Shown here: positions 34,211 through 47,021 of the stretch, in pieces | Layout of the letters: the number at the start of each line of letters is the position of its first letter | Numbering within the stretch: position 1 is the first letter of the stretch | NCBI GenBank assembly: GCA_033675265.1 | Contig: JAUJYZ010000453.1 | Span: forward strand, 161,494 to 225,493 | DNA: 64,000 bases | Direction of reading: 5' to 3' | Source: Actinostola sp. cb2023 | Lineage: Eukaryota; Cnidaria; Anthozoa; Actiniaria; Actinostolidae | Program-made: the position numbers and the translations under genes | Notes under the pieces: generated by a model | Seen by the model: the letters and a program-made list of their open reading frames with translations, nothing else | Databases searched by the model: none | Told to the model about the DNA's origin: nothing

Positions 34211-34598
34211 AAAAAGGCTCCCAAGGCGACAAATAAATTTGAAAGAAAAACTGATTCAAGTGCGCGCTTGTTCCATGCACAAGCGCCATTCTATGCCTCT
34301 GTCCTCTTATCGACAATGGCTCTTATCCAATCAGCATGCGAGAAATTTGACAAGTGTTGTAAAATTAACAAATCGCAAGCGGTTTTCCATTGTCTGTACT
34401 CTTATTGACAATGGATTTGACGTCACAAAATTAATGTTGAAAACGCGAGTGGTTTCACTGCAAAGTTTATTAGCTGTTGTATCCATTATACAGCTACACT
34501 AACTTAACTGCAAGTAACCCTTCGCCCCATGTAAGGTAATCCGGACATTAATGGTTTCTGGATTCCGACCTTGTGGATTCCGGCTTCTTTCCTATTCC

Positions 34599-35447
34599 CG
34601 GCCTGTGCAATCGATGAAAATCGATCATCGGAAAACCAATCGATCAATCGATAACAATCGATGAAAGTTAATCGATTGATATCGATTGGTATTTGCCAAT
34701 CGATGAACAATCGATAGTCACACAGAAATTTTTGCTAATTACATCGATTATCATCGATATCCAATGACTGTTAGATATACCAGCAGTCTCTCTAAAATTT
34801 TCATTGAGAACGCATTTCGCGTTAAAGAGTCAAAGAGAAACAGCTGCAACGTACTATAATGCCCAATGCTGAACCTCAAACAGAGGTACAATTGCACATT
34901 AAATGTGTTGTAAAAGGCTACCACGAGTGTTCCTTTAACGCTGAAGTTGGAGATGTTTTCGCTGCTAGACCAAAGCGAGGAACACGTGGAAACGCGTTCA
35001 AGGTTGTGGATGACAATTAGGTCATTTACAAAAAGAGTTGGTGATACCTCTCTGGCCTGTTAAAACAATGAGCTCACATGTCTGTGTAAGTACCTAGTTT
35101 TTCTTGGAGTATATTTGTATCAGGATTTATGAATTCTCCCTTAGCTTTTGTCTGAGTTCACGTTCCGCATTATTCACTGGCGGTTGCTTTATTTTTGACA
35201 TAGTAGTGTATTTTAACGACTTATAACAACAAAATGCCCTGAAGAAGACATCTGATGAAATTCGATGAAATTCGATGAAAATCGATCAGTTAACGTTGCA
35301 ATCGATGAACAATCGATAGTCACACAAAGTCCGGTCATTGACAGATCATCGATTTCCGATATCAATCGATTAACTTTCATCGATTGTTATCGATTTTCAT
35401 CGATTCTTATCGATCATCGATTTGCTCGATTGCATAGGCTGGGCCTA
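34599..35447. mobile_element. Inner element with dense ATCGAT subterminal repeats
   Basis: Ends GGCCTGTGCAATCGA and TCGATTGCATAGGCTGGGCC. ATCGAT/TCGATTG occurs many times within about 150 bp of each end, inverted between the ends. The centre holds the HIRAN-like frame at 34,859-35,085. Confidence 0.65.
34859..35085 (+). pseudogene. HIRAN-like domain exon, frameshifted
   Basis: 53 codons from ATG with VQLHIKCVVKGYHECSFNAE and GNAFKVVDDN, then TAG. A shifted frame continues GHLQKELVIPLWPV, ending before a GTAAGT. The VKGYH...GNAFKV...GHLQKEL pattern resembles HIRAN-type domains, otherwise known from DNA-repair helicases and as small free-standing proteins. Here it sits inside a transposon-like element and is broken by one frameshift (or the two parts are separate exons). 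Identification is by pattern only. Confidence 0.45.
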
Positions 35448-36270
35448 TTGGATCCCGGATTCCAAAATTTTGAAATCCGAAATCCTTTAAATTTCTAAAT
35501 TTATCAGGCTACAAATTGGATCGTAACTGGCATGCAGCAACGAAATTCAGAAAGGGGACCATAGCAGTTGCAGCGAAAGTGCAGCCCCAACCTCCGCCCT
35601 CCCTTCGCCATAGCTACGACAACTTAGCGAGAGGTGAACTACTAGTGCTTCTTCAGTATTTCTAAACTTTCTTCAGTAAAATGTCATTTCCAATGTTGTT
35701 GAACAATTGCGCGCTGAAGACGCGAACTACTAGGGCCTGTTTATTTAGTCTAAACACTAAATGTCCTTTCTTTCTAATGTTGCTGAAGAATTGCGCGCCG
35801 GAGATGCGAACTACTAGAGCTTTTTTATTTCTAAGCTTTCTTAAAATGTCATTTCCAATGAAAGTCCTTTCTTTCTAAACTTTCTTAAAATGTCCTTTCT
35901 AATGTTGCTGACCTCCGGAGTTTTAATGATCTTTCTTCTCTTAAAATCATTTCCAGCATCCCTGAGTGCGTTGAAGCCAAATTTTTTGAAGTGCTTCCCT
36001 CTCTTCTTAGAGGTCTATTTTTTTGGATGGCTCTCGCCATAAATTCTACCAGCCACTATCCGATAAAATTGAATGGTCTCTAGCTTATGCTGTTAGATCC
36101 ATAGGTAAAAACATTTCGTTGCTCGTCATTTGTCAGGACACGGATGCACGATATAGATTAGTACTGACATATGAGCATTATGGGCATTATATATAAGTAT
36201 AAGTGTAAAACTCGAACAACCACAAATTCACAGATAATAGTATGCTGACAATCCTTTGAATCACGCCGTT
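35448..36270. other. Insertion interior, no gene recognised
   Basis: Contains a loose tandem repeat at 35,680-35,900 (TGTCCTTTCTTTCTAATGTT, GCTGAAGAATTGCGCGC, CGAACTACTAG). Confidence 0.45.
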
Positions 36271-36280
36271 CTATTACAAG

Positions 36281-36800
36281 TGTATTTCAGGCATCCCACA
36301 GTCAGAGAAACATTCGATATTTGGCTTCCCGCTTCATATTGCAATCCCGAATCACGCTTCATTTTTACTCAGATCCATTTGGATGGTTACAAATCTGTTG
36401 TTCCAATTTAATTTGCGATATCCACCTTCGAAATAGGACAGGTCTGAGTTAATTGTTCTTTTCACAAATACGGGTTTCACCCAAATAGTAAGATCATTCC
36501 AGAAGGAGATTGCGCAGGGACAAAGCCAAAAGAGGTGCTACATGGTCTGAGGAATTCGACATTTTGAACATTTATCATCACTTGAGATTTTCATTTTAAA
36601 AAGAAGACATCTAGTTGGAAGAATATTATGGAGTATTTTAATTTGAAACATTTTCATCTTAGCATCTCTACTTTAACGGGTTAAGTTCATAGAAAAAGCT
36701 TAACTCTTTCTCAAAAATACCATTATATTTTATCCTGATATGTTTTTGTGCTGTCTGGGCCTCAAAGCGTCTTTCAATTCAACTAATATGTTCAAGTAAT
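36281..36800 (-). pseudogene. LINE C-terminal scrap
   Basis: Minus strand near 36,530-36,605 reads LLFKMKISSDDKCSKCRIPQ with a stop soon after, equivalent to the [14 protein letters not shown] motif of the LINE at 16,207-18,480. Short, frameshifted and inactive. Confidence 0.65.
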
Positions 36801-38840
36801 CCCAGAGCAACTTAACTTGGAGACATACGTCTATCGCATTTCAGAATTACGCTAATCTCGCATCCCGTAAAACCTCTAGGGTGAGCTAGGGTATGCTACC
36901 CATCGGAAATCTTAACATTCTAGATTCATTTAGAGGCTATTTAATGCATTCTGGGATGATTTGTAAATTAGGTATGAAGAACCCTTTGGGGAACCTAATA
37001 AAGCTTATTGTATTGTATTTGTGACCAACAATTTCAGCCTAATCGCAAAATATCATTCAAAAGACATTGTTTATAAAATGAATTTCCAAGACGAAAGGGG
37101 AAGCCGCGCCCTCCTCACCCCTTTCCCCCTAAATTCACCCCTGAATATACAGCTAAATTACTATTCGCGAGTTCAATTGGATTCCATGATACAGCGGGAA
37201 AATTAATCATTTGTTGGATTCCAAACATTTGAAATACGTGGATTTCGGATTCTTTCCTCTTTCTGGATTCTGGATTTCATTAACAATTAATTTTCGTGGA
37301 TTCCGGATTACCTTACTTGGGGCGAAACCCTCACTCGTGAGTTTTGGAATCAAAATGCAAAAAATACCTTTTTCGAATATCCTATTAACATTGTGTCATC
37401 TTCTTCTATTAAGTCATTACAAGCACAACTAAACTATTTACTTTATTGTACACAGCATTTTACCTCCGAAATTCTGTATTTTTGACGAAAAGCACATTTC
37501 AATCAGGCGTTCCTACCACTGGGGTGGACTGGACACTAGTTTTACAGTAATTTCGGATTTTGGGTTGTTTTTACCATGGAAAGCACTTTATCGTGACAGT
37601 TAAGGATATATTTGTACAATAAAAAATATGTGAAGTTTTCAGGTAAAAGATATTTCCAGTAATTCATGATTTGTTTAGTTTTTAGATTATTAATCTTCGG
37701 TTGGGCTTCCTGTGGTTTTGATCGGAATTTCTCTCAACAAAAATAGCTAGAACGCTACTACTTTTAAATGTCTATCATGCAGAAATGGTAAGCACTAGAG
37801 TACCTGTACACATTGCTGTACATTAAAGTTAGTGCCCTCAGATGGTACCGACCAACATAGCTAGCTCAAGGACTATCCTGGTCGTAGTGAATACTGGTAT
37901 ACAGAAAATCTTTTGTCACATGTATCTTTTCTATATATTTTTTCGAATTACAAATGATATTGATATGTAAGCGCATTGATACCGTTAAATGCGGAAAAAA
38001 CGTATTTATTAGTATTCTATTATTCTATTATACTGCATGCCCTGCGCTGTCACGATTGATCGAACTTACCTCAACTTACCTCGTGAAAATGTATTGTCCT
38101 GGATGGAGAACTGCTTATAATAATGAGATGAAAAAAAGTTATATCCCAAACAAACAACCGAACTCAAAGGTAAAGATAGAAAAGATAGTGTTAAGCCGCA
38201 TCTACACGAACAAGTTTTCCTTGACAAGTTTTCCTTGACAAGGAAAAATTGACACTTTTTTGTCATCTACACGAGCAAGTTTTACTTGACAAGGAAACAT
38301 TGGCGATGTGTTTTTCTTGTCAAGGAAAACTTGCTCGTGTAGAATCGGCTTTATTTGTTTATTTTCTTTCCCTTCGATCTTTTCTTTATCTGTTGTGAAT
38401 CGCATGCTTTGCATTACAAAGGCAGGCGAAACTATAGTTTGGGAACGCACCTGAGAAACACAAGAAATAAAAATAAAATAACATCGGTTAATTTATCAGA
38501 CGAATAGACCGAATACTATGGATTTCCAAAAAGATTTGAAGCTGATATGTTTTGCTAATAGGATCGAATTAAAAGAAAAACAAGGGGAAAATCTTTTTGC
38601 AACGTAAACTCGAACTCCATTTCCCGCTTAGATTAGCCTTTGTTTCAGTTTTGCTAAACTAAGGTATCAGGAAATGAAACACGTAATCATTTTGTCTAAA
38701 ATAGTTTTTGCCTCTTGGATATAATCTCAATCTGATTGAAATATTATCTTTTGTAGTTCTCAAAAATATCAGTTTCAAAAAACATTTTCACAATCTAAAA
38801 TATTCATCATACAAAACTGTTGGTTTGATATTTTGTTGAT

Positions 38841-39117
38841 ATACTCGTTTGCAGAAACGTTGTAGTATACATTTATACAAATATACAAATATCTAATGAG
38901 ATGCATAGTGTGACACATCACTGATTTTCTTCTAATATATCAGAATCATTTTTAGATTAGTATCGCATCCAGCAAGGCCAATTGCAACACAATGATTTTC
39001 AGCACTATTTTGTGCATAAACAGTTGTATTTTAGCATGTTTAACATTTTGCATCTCATTAGATATTTGTATATTTGTATATATGTATACTACAACGTTTC
39101 AGTGCAATCGAGTGTAT
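38841..39117. mobile_element. Foldback MITE, CGTTGTAGTATAC family, copy 1
   Basis: ATACTCGTTTGCAGAAACGT with TGTAGTATACATTTATAC is mirrored by GTATACTACAACGTTTCAGT and CGAGTGTAT. Copy B of the segment lacks it (TTTTGTTTATATCCATCC near 50,090). Second member at 54,001-54,270. Confidence 0.85.
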
Positions 39118-39399
39118 CCATCCATCCATACATATACATACTTTAATGATCTTGTCTCCATAGGGCTTTTCAGTATCAACTATGTGCTCAAACATGTTTC
39201 GGTTAGGCCACATTTACCGTGTTAAACATCTATGCTTTTGACCAGCGAACTTTGATTCAGTTATCATAAATGCTCTATACCATTTAGTAAATTACTTTAT
39301 TGTTCATCTGTATGGAGTAAAACCTATCAGGCTAATCTTGATAAACTTCTAGCTCTAACAGAAAATTCGACCATGTAACTCCACTTCTAGACTACCGGT

Positions 39400-40125
39400 A
39401 GGACTTGCGCTGGCATCCAGTCAGCCAGCAAATGTATTTCAGACTTTTAAAACAATTAAAATTTAAGGCAATTAAAATTGCTATACTTTAGGCTTCAAAT
39501 GTATGACGGGATCTGCCCCATATAACTTAACATCGAAATTTGTTAAAAGATCTCATATCAGTAAAAGAACAAACTAGGAACTCGCAATGTTGAATATTCC
39601 CCCGGGGGGGAGTGGTAGGGATGACCGTCGTATTTTTTAGGGGTTGAGATCGTCATTTTGGTATTTTTTAGGGTTGTCAAAGCGAAGTCGTGGTTCTTTC
39701 CTGATAACTGGTATTTCTTAGGGTACTCTCGCGACAGAATGCTAAAAAAATAGAAGCGTAAATGTTTTAATGCATTGACTTTGACCCCTTCATATTTTCG
39801 TGTCGGTTAATTGTAAGGATGACGATGTACCTCAAACCTTAATTGTAGGGAAACGGTGATACAGTTACTGTAGTCAGTTATTTTTGTAGGTATTTTTTAG
39901 GGTTTTTTCAGGCTACGAAGTATTTTTTAGGGTGGACAGTTTTTACGGTTTGGTATTTTTTAGGGTATCCGAAGGTCATCCCTACCCTTTTTACCCTGAA
40001 GTACCCCCTCCCTCCCGGGAATATTCCACTCTTCCGCACTGCTAACGGCAAGCGTTGTTTCCACGTAGAACAAGCTAAAGCCAGACTTAAAACTTTGCAA
40101 GTCTCTGACCGATTTTAGACGGTCG
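39400..40125 (+). pseudogene. LINE 3' fragment split by a MITE
   Basis: Flanking parts read YDGICPI before and TASGKRCFHVEQAKARLKTL after, typical of LINE C-terminal ends. A foldback element at about 39,600-40,022 (ATGACCGTCGTATTTTTTAG, with the inverse near GAAGGTCATCCCTACC) splits it at GAATATTCC, which is repeated on both sides. The same arrangement is in copy B (50,440-51,155), so it predates the duplication. Confidence 0.6.
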
Positions 40126-41477
40126 TTAAGACAGTCTCTGCTATGAACGACTTTGTAATGAACATTGAAATTATTGCATATTTATAGTTATACATCAGGA
40201 AAGTCTTCACAAAAATATATGTGTAATTTCGATGTTTGGCTTTTGATTTATTGAGAGTCAATTTCTGTCCTCACGTATTACACTGCCCCGTGTATTCTAA
40301 AGCCTGATTTAGGGAAATTTGCTTCAAATGATACGTTTTTTACTTCGTAAATGGTACAAAAAAATTGACTTTGATTAATATTTCTATTGAGAAACTGAGT
40401 TGTTTGTAATATTAACGTGATTTTGATCCTCGGTGTTATTGGCCGCCATCGTTGTACACCAAGATGGCGGCCCCATACATTCACACTAAACAATGCGCAT
40501 ATTTGATCGCTCATATCTCGGCATTGAAAGTTTCTTATAACTCAAACTTTGGTTGAGACACATGATTTTGACTGCTCTTTTGGTTGTAAGACCTTTTGTT
40601 CAATTATACTCAATATTCAGGCCCAGAAAATTTTACGATGACGTAAGTGCAAACCGGCCCAGTTCTGTTTAACATTAGCAAACGATTGTGTCTCAATCGG
40701 TGATAATCGGTAACCATCTTAGTGGCTCCCGAACGAGAGCTTTTTATGGTAAAATATTGGATCGCATACCGTAATTGTAAAGAGGCCGCCTAATTTGTGT
40801 ATTCAAATAATATTGAAAACTTTAGAGATTCATATATAGCAATAATAATTGACGTTCAGATACTTTACCTAGCACTAGTTCAATATCATATCATTGACGA
40901 TTAAGAAAACACTCCCGGAAAACTGGTGTGAAATCTGATAGTATTAACTGTATTTTATTTTATTGTATGTACCCTGAAAATGAAAAAAATGTGCCAGTAA
41001 GATGGTTCCAACTCTGGAACCAGGGTAGTAAGATGCTATCCTGCTTTGATTTGGAGAGCCGGAGAGAATACCTATGCCAAACCATGTAGTAAAAAGGACT
41101 GTAAAACTATCAAGCATTGCTGGTATTTTGAAATGACTAATATTGTAATATTATTTAAAAATCATCAGTGTGGAAGAGGAAGTTGAGAGACTCGGCAGGG
41201 GTGTGAACCACGCTCGCTGACAAGTCGAAAATTCTTGTTTCAAGTCATGTTTTTCAAAAGCCTTTTGTAATGCAACCATTGCTAGTGAGTGACTCATCTA
41301 AACACGAACTCACTCGTCCTTCTCCAACTAATAATACATTATGTCGTCATTGCGCATGGATACCTTGAGCATAAATGCACAACACCTCGACTAGTACTCA
41401 CAGTCGCATCTTGATCTCATCTGTGAAAGGTCACTCGCGATTTACGACTAACTTGTTAAAACCATTCTGTTGACGAG

Positions 41478-42594
<1,117 letters not shown>

Positions 42595-42632
42595 ACAACG
42601 GACAAGTATTGTATTACTTGTAATACTGCTGA

Positions 42633-42638
42633 AATAAA
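42633..42638 (+). terminator. Polyadenylation signal, copy A
   Basis: AATAAA 39 bases after the stop codon. The corresponding stretch is missing in copy B. Confidence 0.65.
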
Positions 42639-42834
42639 CGTAAGCAAATCATTTAAACTCCATTTAAAAATGATAACATTAAATTTGATTGTAATTTTTC
42701 GTTCAATTGATTAAAGGGGAAAAAGTATCGTTAACTTTGGTGATCAAAGTGTTTTCAGTTTATATTTGTTTTCTTTATGTGCTCTGGTGGTGGTTCTTGA
42801 TTCTAGTGAAGTTTTCAGAAGTGCGAGACTATGG

Positions 42835-42860
42835 GGTGGGGGGGGGGGGGGGGGGGGGGA
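42835..42860. repeat. Poly-G tract
   Basis: More than 20 G in a row downstream of the copy A gene; the window also ends in a G run at the matching place of copy B. Length may be unreliable in assembly. Confidence 0.9.
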
Positions 42861-43035
42861 GTGGCATGGCGGTGTGACAACATATCCCCTTGTGTCATAT
42901 TCATATTATTGGTTTTAATAATAATAATAACAATAATAATCATAATCATAATCATAATCATAGTATTACGCATTTCACACTGTCTCATATAGCGCATTTC
43001 ACACTGTCTCAATGCGCTTTATTTTACACCCGATG

Positions 43036-43416
43036 CACAGGCAGCCCAACCATTGCTTTTGAGGCTACTAAATCATTCATAAAAGTTTTTTTTTTTTGAT
43101 GGGCTTCCTGTGGTAGAGCGCGCGCGCATTTATATATTGGGTTCCCTGTGCTGAGTAATGTCCTATGTTGGGCTTCCTGTGTGCCTCCTGCGGGATGCGC
43201 CCGCAGCAAATGTGTATATTGAAACATTGTTTAAATATACACATCTGCTGCGGGCGCATCCCGCAGGAGGCACACAGGAAGCCCAACATAGGACATTACT
43301 CAGCACAGGGAACCCAATATATAAATGCGCGCGCGCTCTACCACAGGAAGCCCATCAAAACAAATTTTTTTTTGAATTATTTAGTAGCCTCAAAAGCAAT
43401 GGTTGGGCTGCCTGTG
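43036..43416. mobile_element. hAT-like MITE, near-perfect 381-bp palindrome
   Basis: CACAGGCAGCCCAACCATTG at left and CAATGGTTGGGCTGCCTGTG at right; the arms continue almost to the centre (ACACATCTGCTGCGGGCGCA). Flanked by CCGATG on both sides. Confidence 0.92.
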
Positions 43417-43929
43417 CCGATGGAGGACTTTTCGGGCTGCATATGAAGGCGTCTACGGCAGCCGAGCAGCTTACAATCATGAGGAGTTATAAGTACGTTA
43501 CTATATTATGCCTCCATTGAGCACCGAAAATAATCTACAAAGTAGAGAAGAAATAAAGACAGCACGAGAAAAAACAAGTTCATTTTTATTTGAAGTTCAA
43601 ACATATCAAATTGGTTTTGGTCGTTAATTACACTATCACATTCTAGTGTTTTTGTTGTACTGATAGTTCCTTATTTGTAATCAAATTAATAATATTTCAC
43701 TTACAATAGATTTTCTTTTCTTTTCCCGACACTCAAATACTTCAAGTTTTAAATAAGAGGAAGTACATAATCACGTGACTATTTACATGACCTAATGATG
43801 ACGTCATCAGTTCAACGACACTATGACGTCATGAATACATGACATGACGCATTTAATGACTGTGTGTATAAATATGATTACTTAGAACAGGGCTTACTGT
43901 AGTCTATTAGTTGACCTCTAGTAAACGAA

Positions 43930-45430
43930 CATCCTGTATTAGCGGTCACCCTGTATTAGCGGTCACCCTGTATTAAGCGGTCACCCTGTATTAAGCGGTC
44001 ACCCTGTATTAAGCGGTCACCCTGTATTAGCGGTCACCCTGTATTAGCGGTCACCCTGTATTAAGCGGTCACCCTGTATTAAGCGGTCACCCTGTATTAA
44101 GCGGTCACCCTGTATTAAGCGGTCACCCTGTATTAAGCGGTCACCCTGTATTAAGCGGTCACCCTGTATTAAGCGGTCACCCTGTATTAGCGGTCACCCT
44201 GTATTAGCGGTCACCCTGTATTAAGCGGTCACCCTGTATTAAGCGGTCACCCTGTATTAAGCGGTCACCCTGTATTAAGCGGTCACCCTGTATTAGCGGT
44301 CACCCTGTATTAGCGGTCACCCTGTATTAGCGGTCACCATGTATTAGTGGTCACGCTGTATTAAGCGGTCACCCTGTATTAAGCGGTCACCCTGTATTAG
44401 CGCGCGGTCACCCTGTATTAAGCGGGCACCCTGTATTAGCGGTCACCCTGTATTAAGCGGACACCCTGTATTAAGCGGGCACCCTGTATTAAGGGGGCAC
44501 CCTGTATTAAGCTGTCACCCTGTATTAAGCGGTCACCCTGTATTAAGCGGGCACCCTGTATTAAGTGGGCACCCTGTATTAGCGGGCACCCTGTATTAGC
44601 GGTCACCCTGTATTAGCGGTCACCCTGTATTAGCGGGCACCCTGTATTAAGCGGGCACCCTGTATTAAGCGGTCACCCTGTATTAAGCGGGCACCCTGTA
44701 TTAAGCGGTCACTCTGTATTAAGCGGGCACCCTGTATTAAGCGGTCACCCTGTATTAGCGGTCACCCTGTATTAGCGGTCACCCTGTATTAAGCGGTCAC
44801 CCTCTATTAGCGGTCACCCTGTATTAGCGGTCACCATGTATTAGCGGTCACCCTGTATTAAGCGGTCACCCTGTATTAAGCGGTCACCCTGTATTAGCGG
44901 TCACCCTGTATTAAGCGGGCACCCTGTATTAGCGGTCACCCTGTATTAAGCGGGCACCCTGTATTAAGCGGGCACCCTGTATTAAGGGGGCACCCTGTAT
45001 TAAGCTGTCACCCTGTATTAAGCGGTCACCGTGTATTAAGCGGGCACCCTGTATTAAGAGGGCACCCTGTATTAGCGGGCACCCTGTATTAGCGGGCACC
45101 CTGTATTAGCGGGCACCCTGTATTAAGCGGGCACCCTGTATTAAGCGGGCACCCTGTATTAAGCGGTCACCCTGTATTAAGCGGGCACCCTGTATTAAGC
45201 GGGCACCCTGTATTAAGCGGTCACCCTGTATTAAGCGGTCACCCTGTATTAAGCGGTCACCCTGTATTAAGCGGGCACCCTGTATTAAGCGGTCACCCTG
45301 TATTAAGCGGGCACCCTGTATTAAGCGGGCACCCGGTATTAAGCGGGCACCCTGTATTAAGCGGGCACCCTGTATTAAGCGGGCACCCTGTATTAAGCGG
45401 GCACCCTGTATTAGCGGTCACCCTGTATTA
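43930..45430. repeat. 17/18-bp minisatellite AAGCGGTCACCCTGTATT
   Basis: About 1.5 kb, roughly 85 units by length. Units are 17 bp (TTAGCGG) or 18 bp (TTAAGCGG), with GGTCACC or GGGCACC. The first half is almost all GGTCACC; GGGCACC variants come in blocks in the second half, suggesting local duplication of multi-unit blocks. It starts from GTTGACCTCTAGTAAACGAA, CATCC, which resembles a pogo-like terminal repeat. Confidence 0.96.
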
Positions 45431-45432
45431 TC

Positions 45433-45640
45433 TATGCTTGCGCTTATGCTTGCGCTTATGCTTGCGTCAGGCCCGTTTTCACATGTCACAATTAAGTTCT
45501 TATTCTTGCGCTTATGCTTGCGTCAGGCCCGTTTTCACATGTCACAATTAAGTTCTTATTCTTGCGCTTATGCTTGCGTCAGGCCCGTTTTCCCTTGTCA
45601 CAATTAAGTTCTTATGCTTGCGCTTATACTTGCGTCAGTA
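45433..45640. repeat. Tandem repeat of about 56 bp
   Basis: Three copies of TTGCGCTTATGCTTGCGTCA, GGCCCGTTTTCACATGTCAC, AATTAAGTTCTTA. Confidence 0.9.
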
Positions 45641-45655
45641 TAAGGTACACTAAGG

Positions 45656-46086
45656 GTAGTTTTTGGGTAGGGGTGTGCCGCGGACACCTCAAAACCCTGA
45701 CCCTATCCCAGACCTAAAATTTTGATTTTCCATACCCTATTCCAGACTAAAATTTAAAAATATATATCCTATCCCAGACTAAAGCATAAAAATGTATACC
45801 CTATCCCAGACTAAAGCATAAAAATGTATACCCTATCCCAGACTAAAGCATAAAAATCTATACCCTATCCCAGACTAAAGCATAAAAATCTATACCCTAT
45901 CCCAGACTAAAGCATAAAAATGTATACCCTATCCCAGATTGAAAGCGTGCTAAAGGGATATGTAAACTGATAGCGACTCATGGCCTTATTGCGGAAACCA
46001 TACCCTATACCAGACCAAAACGTACCCCATCCTAGACTAAAAGTGCAAAAACGATACCCTATCCCGCGGCACATACCCGTATAGCA
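45656..46086. mobile_element. Foldback element with internal 32-bp tandem repeat
   Basis: GGGTAGGGGTGTGCCGCGGA at left and ATCCCGCGGCACATACCCGTA at right. Inside, CCTATCCCAGACTAAAGCAT with AAAAATGTATA repeats about six times. Confidence 0.75.
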
Positions 46087-46099
46087 TATGTAGGGGAGT

Positions 46100-46122
46100 A
46101 CCCCCCCCCCCCCCCCCCCCCC
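46100..46122. repeat. Poly-C tract
   Basis: More than 20 C in a row; length likely variable. Confidence 0.85.
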
Positions 46123-46169
46123 GGGCTATCAGTATCATTACTATTTTATTAACGCTCTCCCGACCGTGC

Positions 46170-46880
46170 TAATAATAATAACTTTATTAACGTGTCATGT
46201 TTTCTAGTTTACAAGAAACTAATTGGAGACACCTGATCTAAAATATCCCTATAAATAAATAATAACTAACTAACTGACTAGAATTTCGGACCTACACAAT
46301 CCATTGGCACTTCATTCGTAAAACGTTCGACAGAAAACCCTTGGTTTCCGAGGATGAACTGACATCAACTTCCTGTTTTCAAGCTTAATTATAAAGCAAG
46401 ACAATGACTGAAGCAAATCAATGCCCGTGTCGTGTAAAGTCATGATAGACCATTGAGCGACCGGGGAGAGACGCCAGGGGGCGAGGCTGCTGGACATGTG
46501 TGTGTTGTTTGGCCTCTCTGTTCTTTGTTTTCTCTCTCTCTGTTCTGAACAGGGTCTGAATCTGTCATAAACAGGTCTATACATACAATATTTAGAAATC
46601 AGAGATCCGAGACGTTTGCCGGTCGTTAACAATAGATTATTTTTAGGACAGGCTATTGTATAGCTGTAACACATAACACAGTTTTATTTGGGGGATTTCC
46701 CACTTCCCAAAATTTCCTGTTTGTCTCATCAATATTCCCCTTTTCTACTTAATCAAATGCTGGAACTGAAAAAACCCTGATGTTTACTGGTCAAAGTAAT
46801 AGCGTAACAGCAAACGATCACGGAGATCTACACCAATTAGGGAACACGTTTATTTACTGATGAAATCCTGTCCCAATTGG
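46170..46880. other. Unassigned intergenic DNA
   Basis: Begins with a retroelement tail in reverse (AATAATAATAACTTTATTAA). The 120-codon minus-strand frame at 46,312-46,674 has no recognisable domain. Confidence 0.35.
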
Positions 46881-46886
46881 ACGAAC

Positions 46887-47021
46887 TAGAGTGCAAGCAG
46901 TTAGAAAAACTTGAAAACTAAATATCTAACTAGTGCTAAATAGCACTAATGAAACAATAGAAAACAATAGAAATAGCACTATTTAGTACTATTTAAAGTT
47001 GGTACTATTTCACGCACTCTA
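46887..47021. mobile_element. TAGAGTGCAAACC MITE, copy 3 (diverged)
   Basis: TAGAGTGCAAG at left, GCACTCTA at right, with the shared centre CAATAGAAAACAATAG. Confidence 0.75.

Larger units (their letters stand above)
34509..37345. mobile_element. Element with CCTTCGCCCCATGTAAGG ends
   Basis: CCCTTCGCCCCATGTAAGGT with AATCCGGA is inverted at right as TCCGGATTACCTTACTTGGG with GCGAAACCCTCACT. GGATTCCGG-type motifs repeat near both ends (subterminal repeats). Confidence 0.65.
33528..37867. mobile_element. 4.3-kb composite insertion in copy A
   Basis: Ends AGTCCTTGAGCTAG at left and CTAGCTCAAGGACT at right, with GTCGGTACC matched further in. Copy B reads straight through (AAGGCTCCTGGTCGTAG at about 47,252-47,268), so this is an insertion. 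Inside are at least two further elements (34,509-37,345 and 34,599-35,447), a hairpin at 34,063-34,210 and a LINE scrap. Confidence 0.8.

Noticed and set aside
43930..45430. CRISPR-like array
   Set aside because: Head-to-tail 17/18-bp units without unique spacers, in an animal genome.
46312..46674. 120-codon minus-strand frame
   Set aside because: No recognisable domain, no signal or conserved pattern; similar frame lengths arise by chance in this window.
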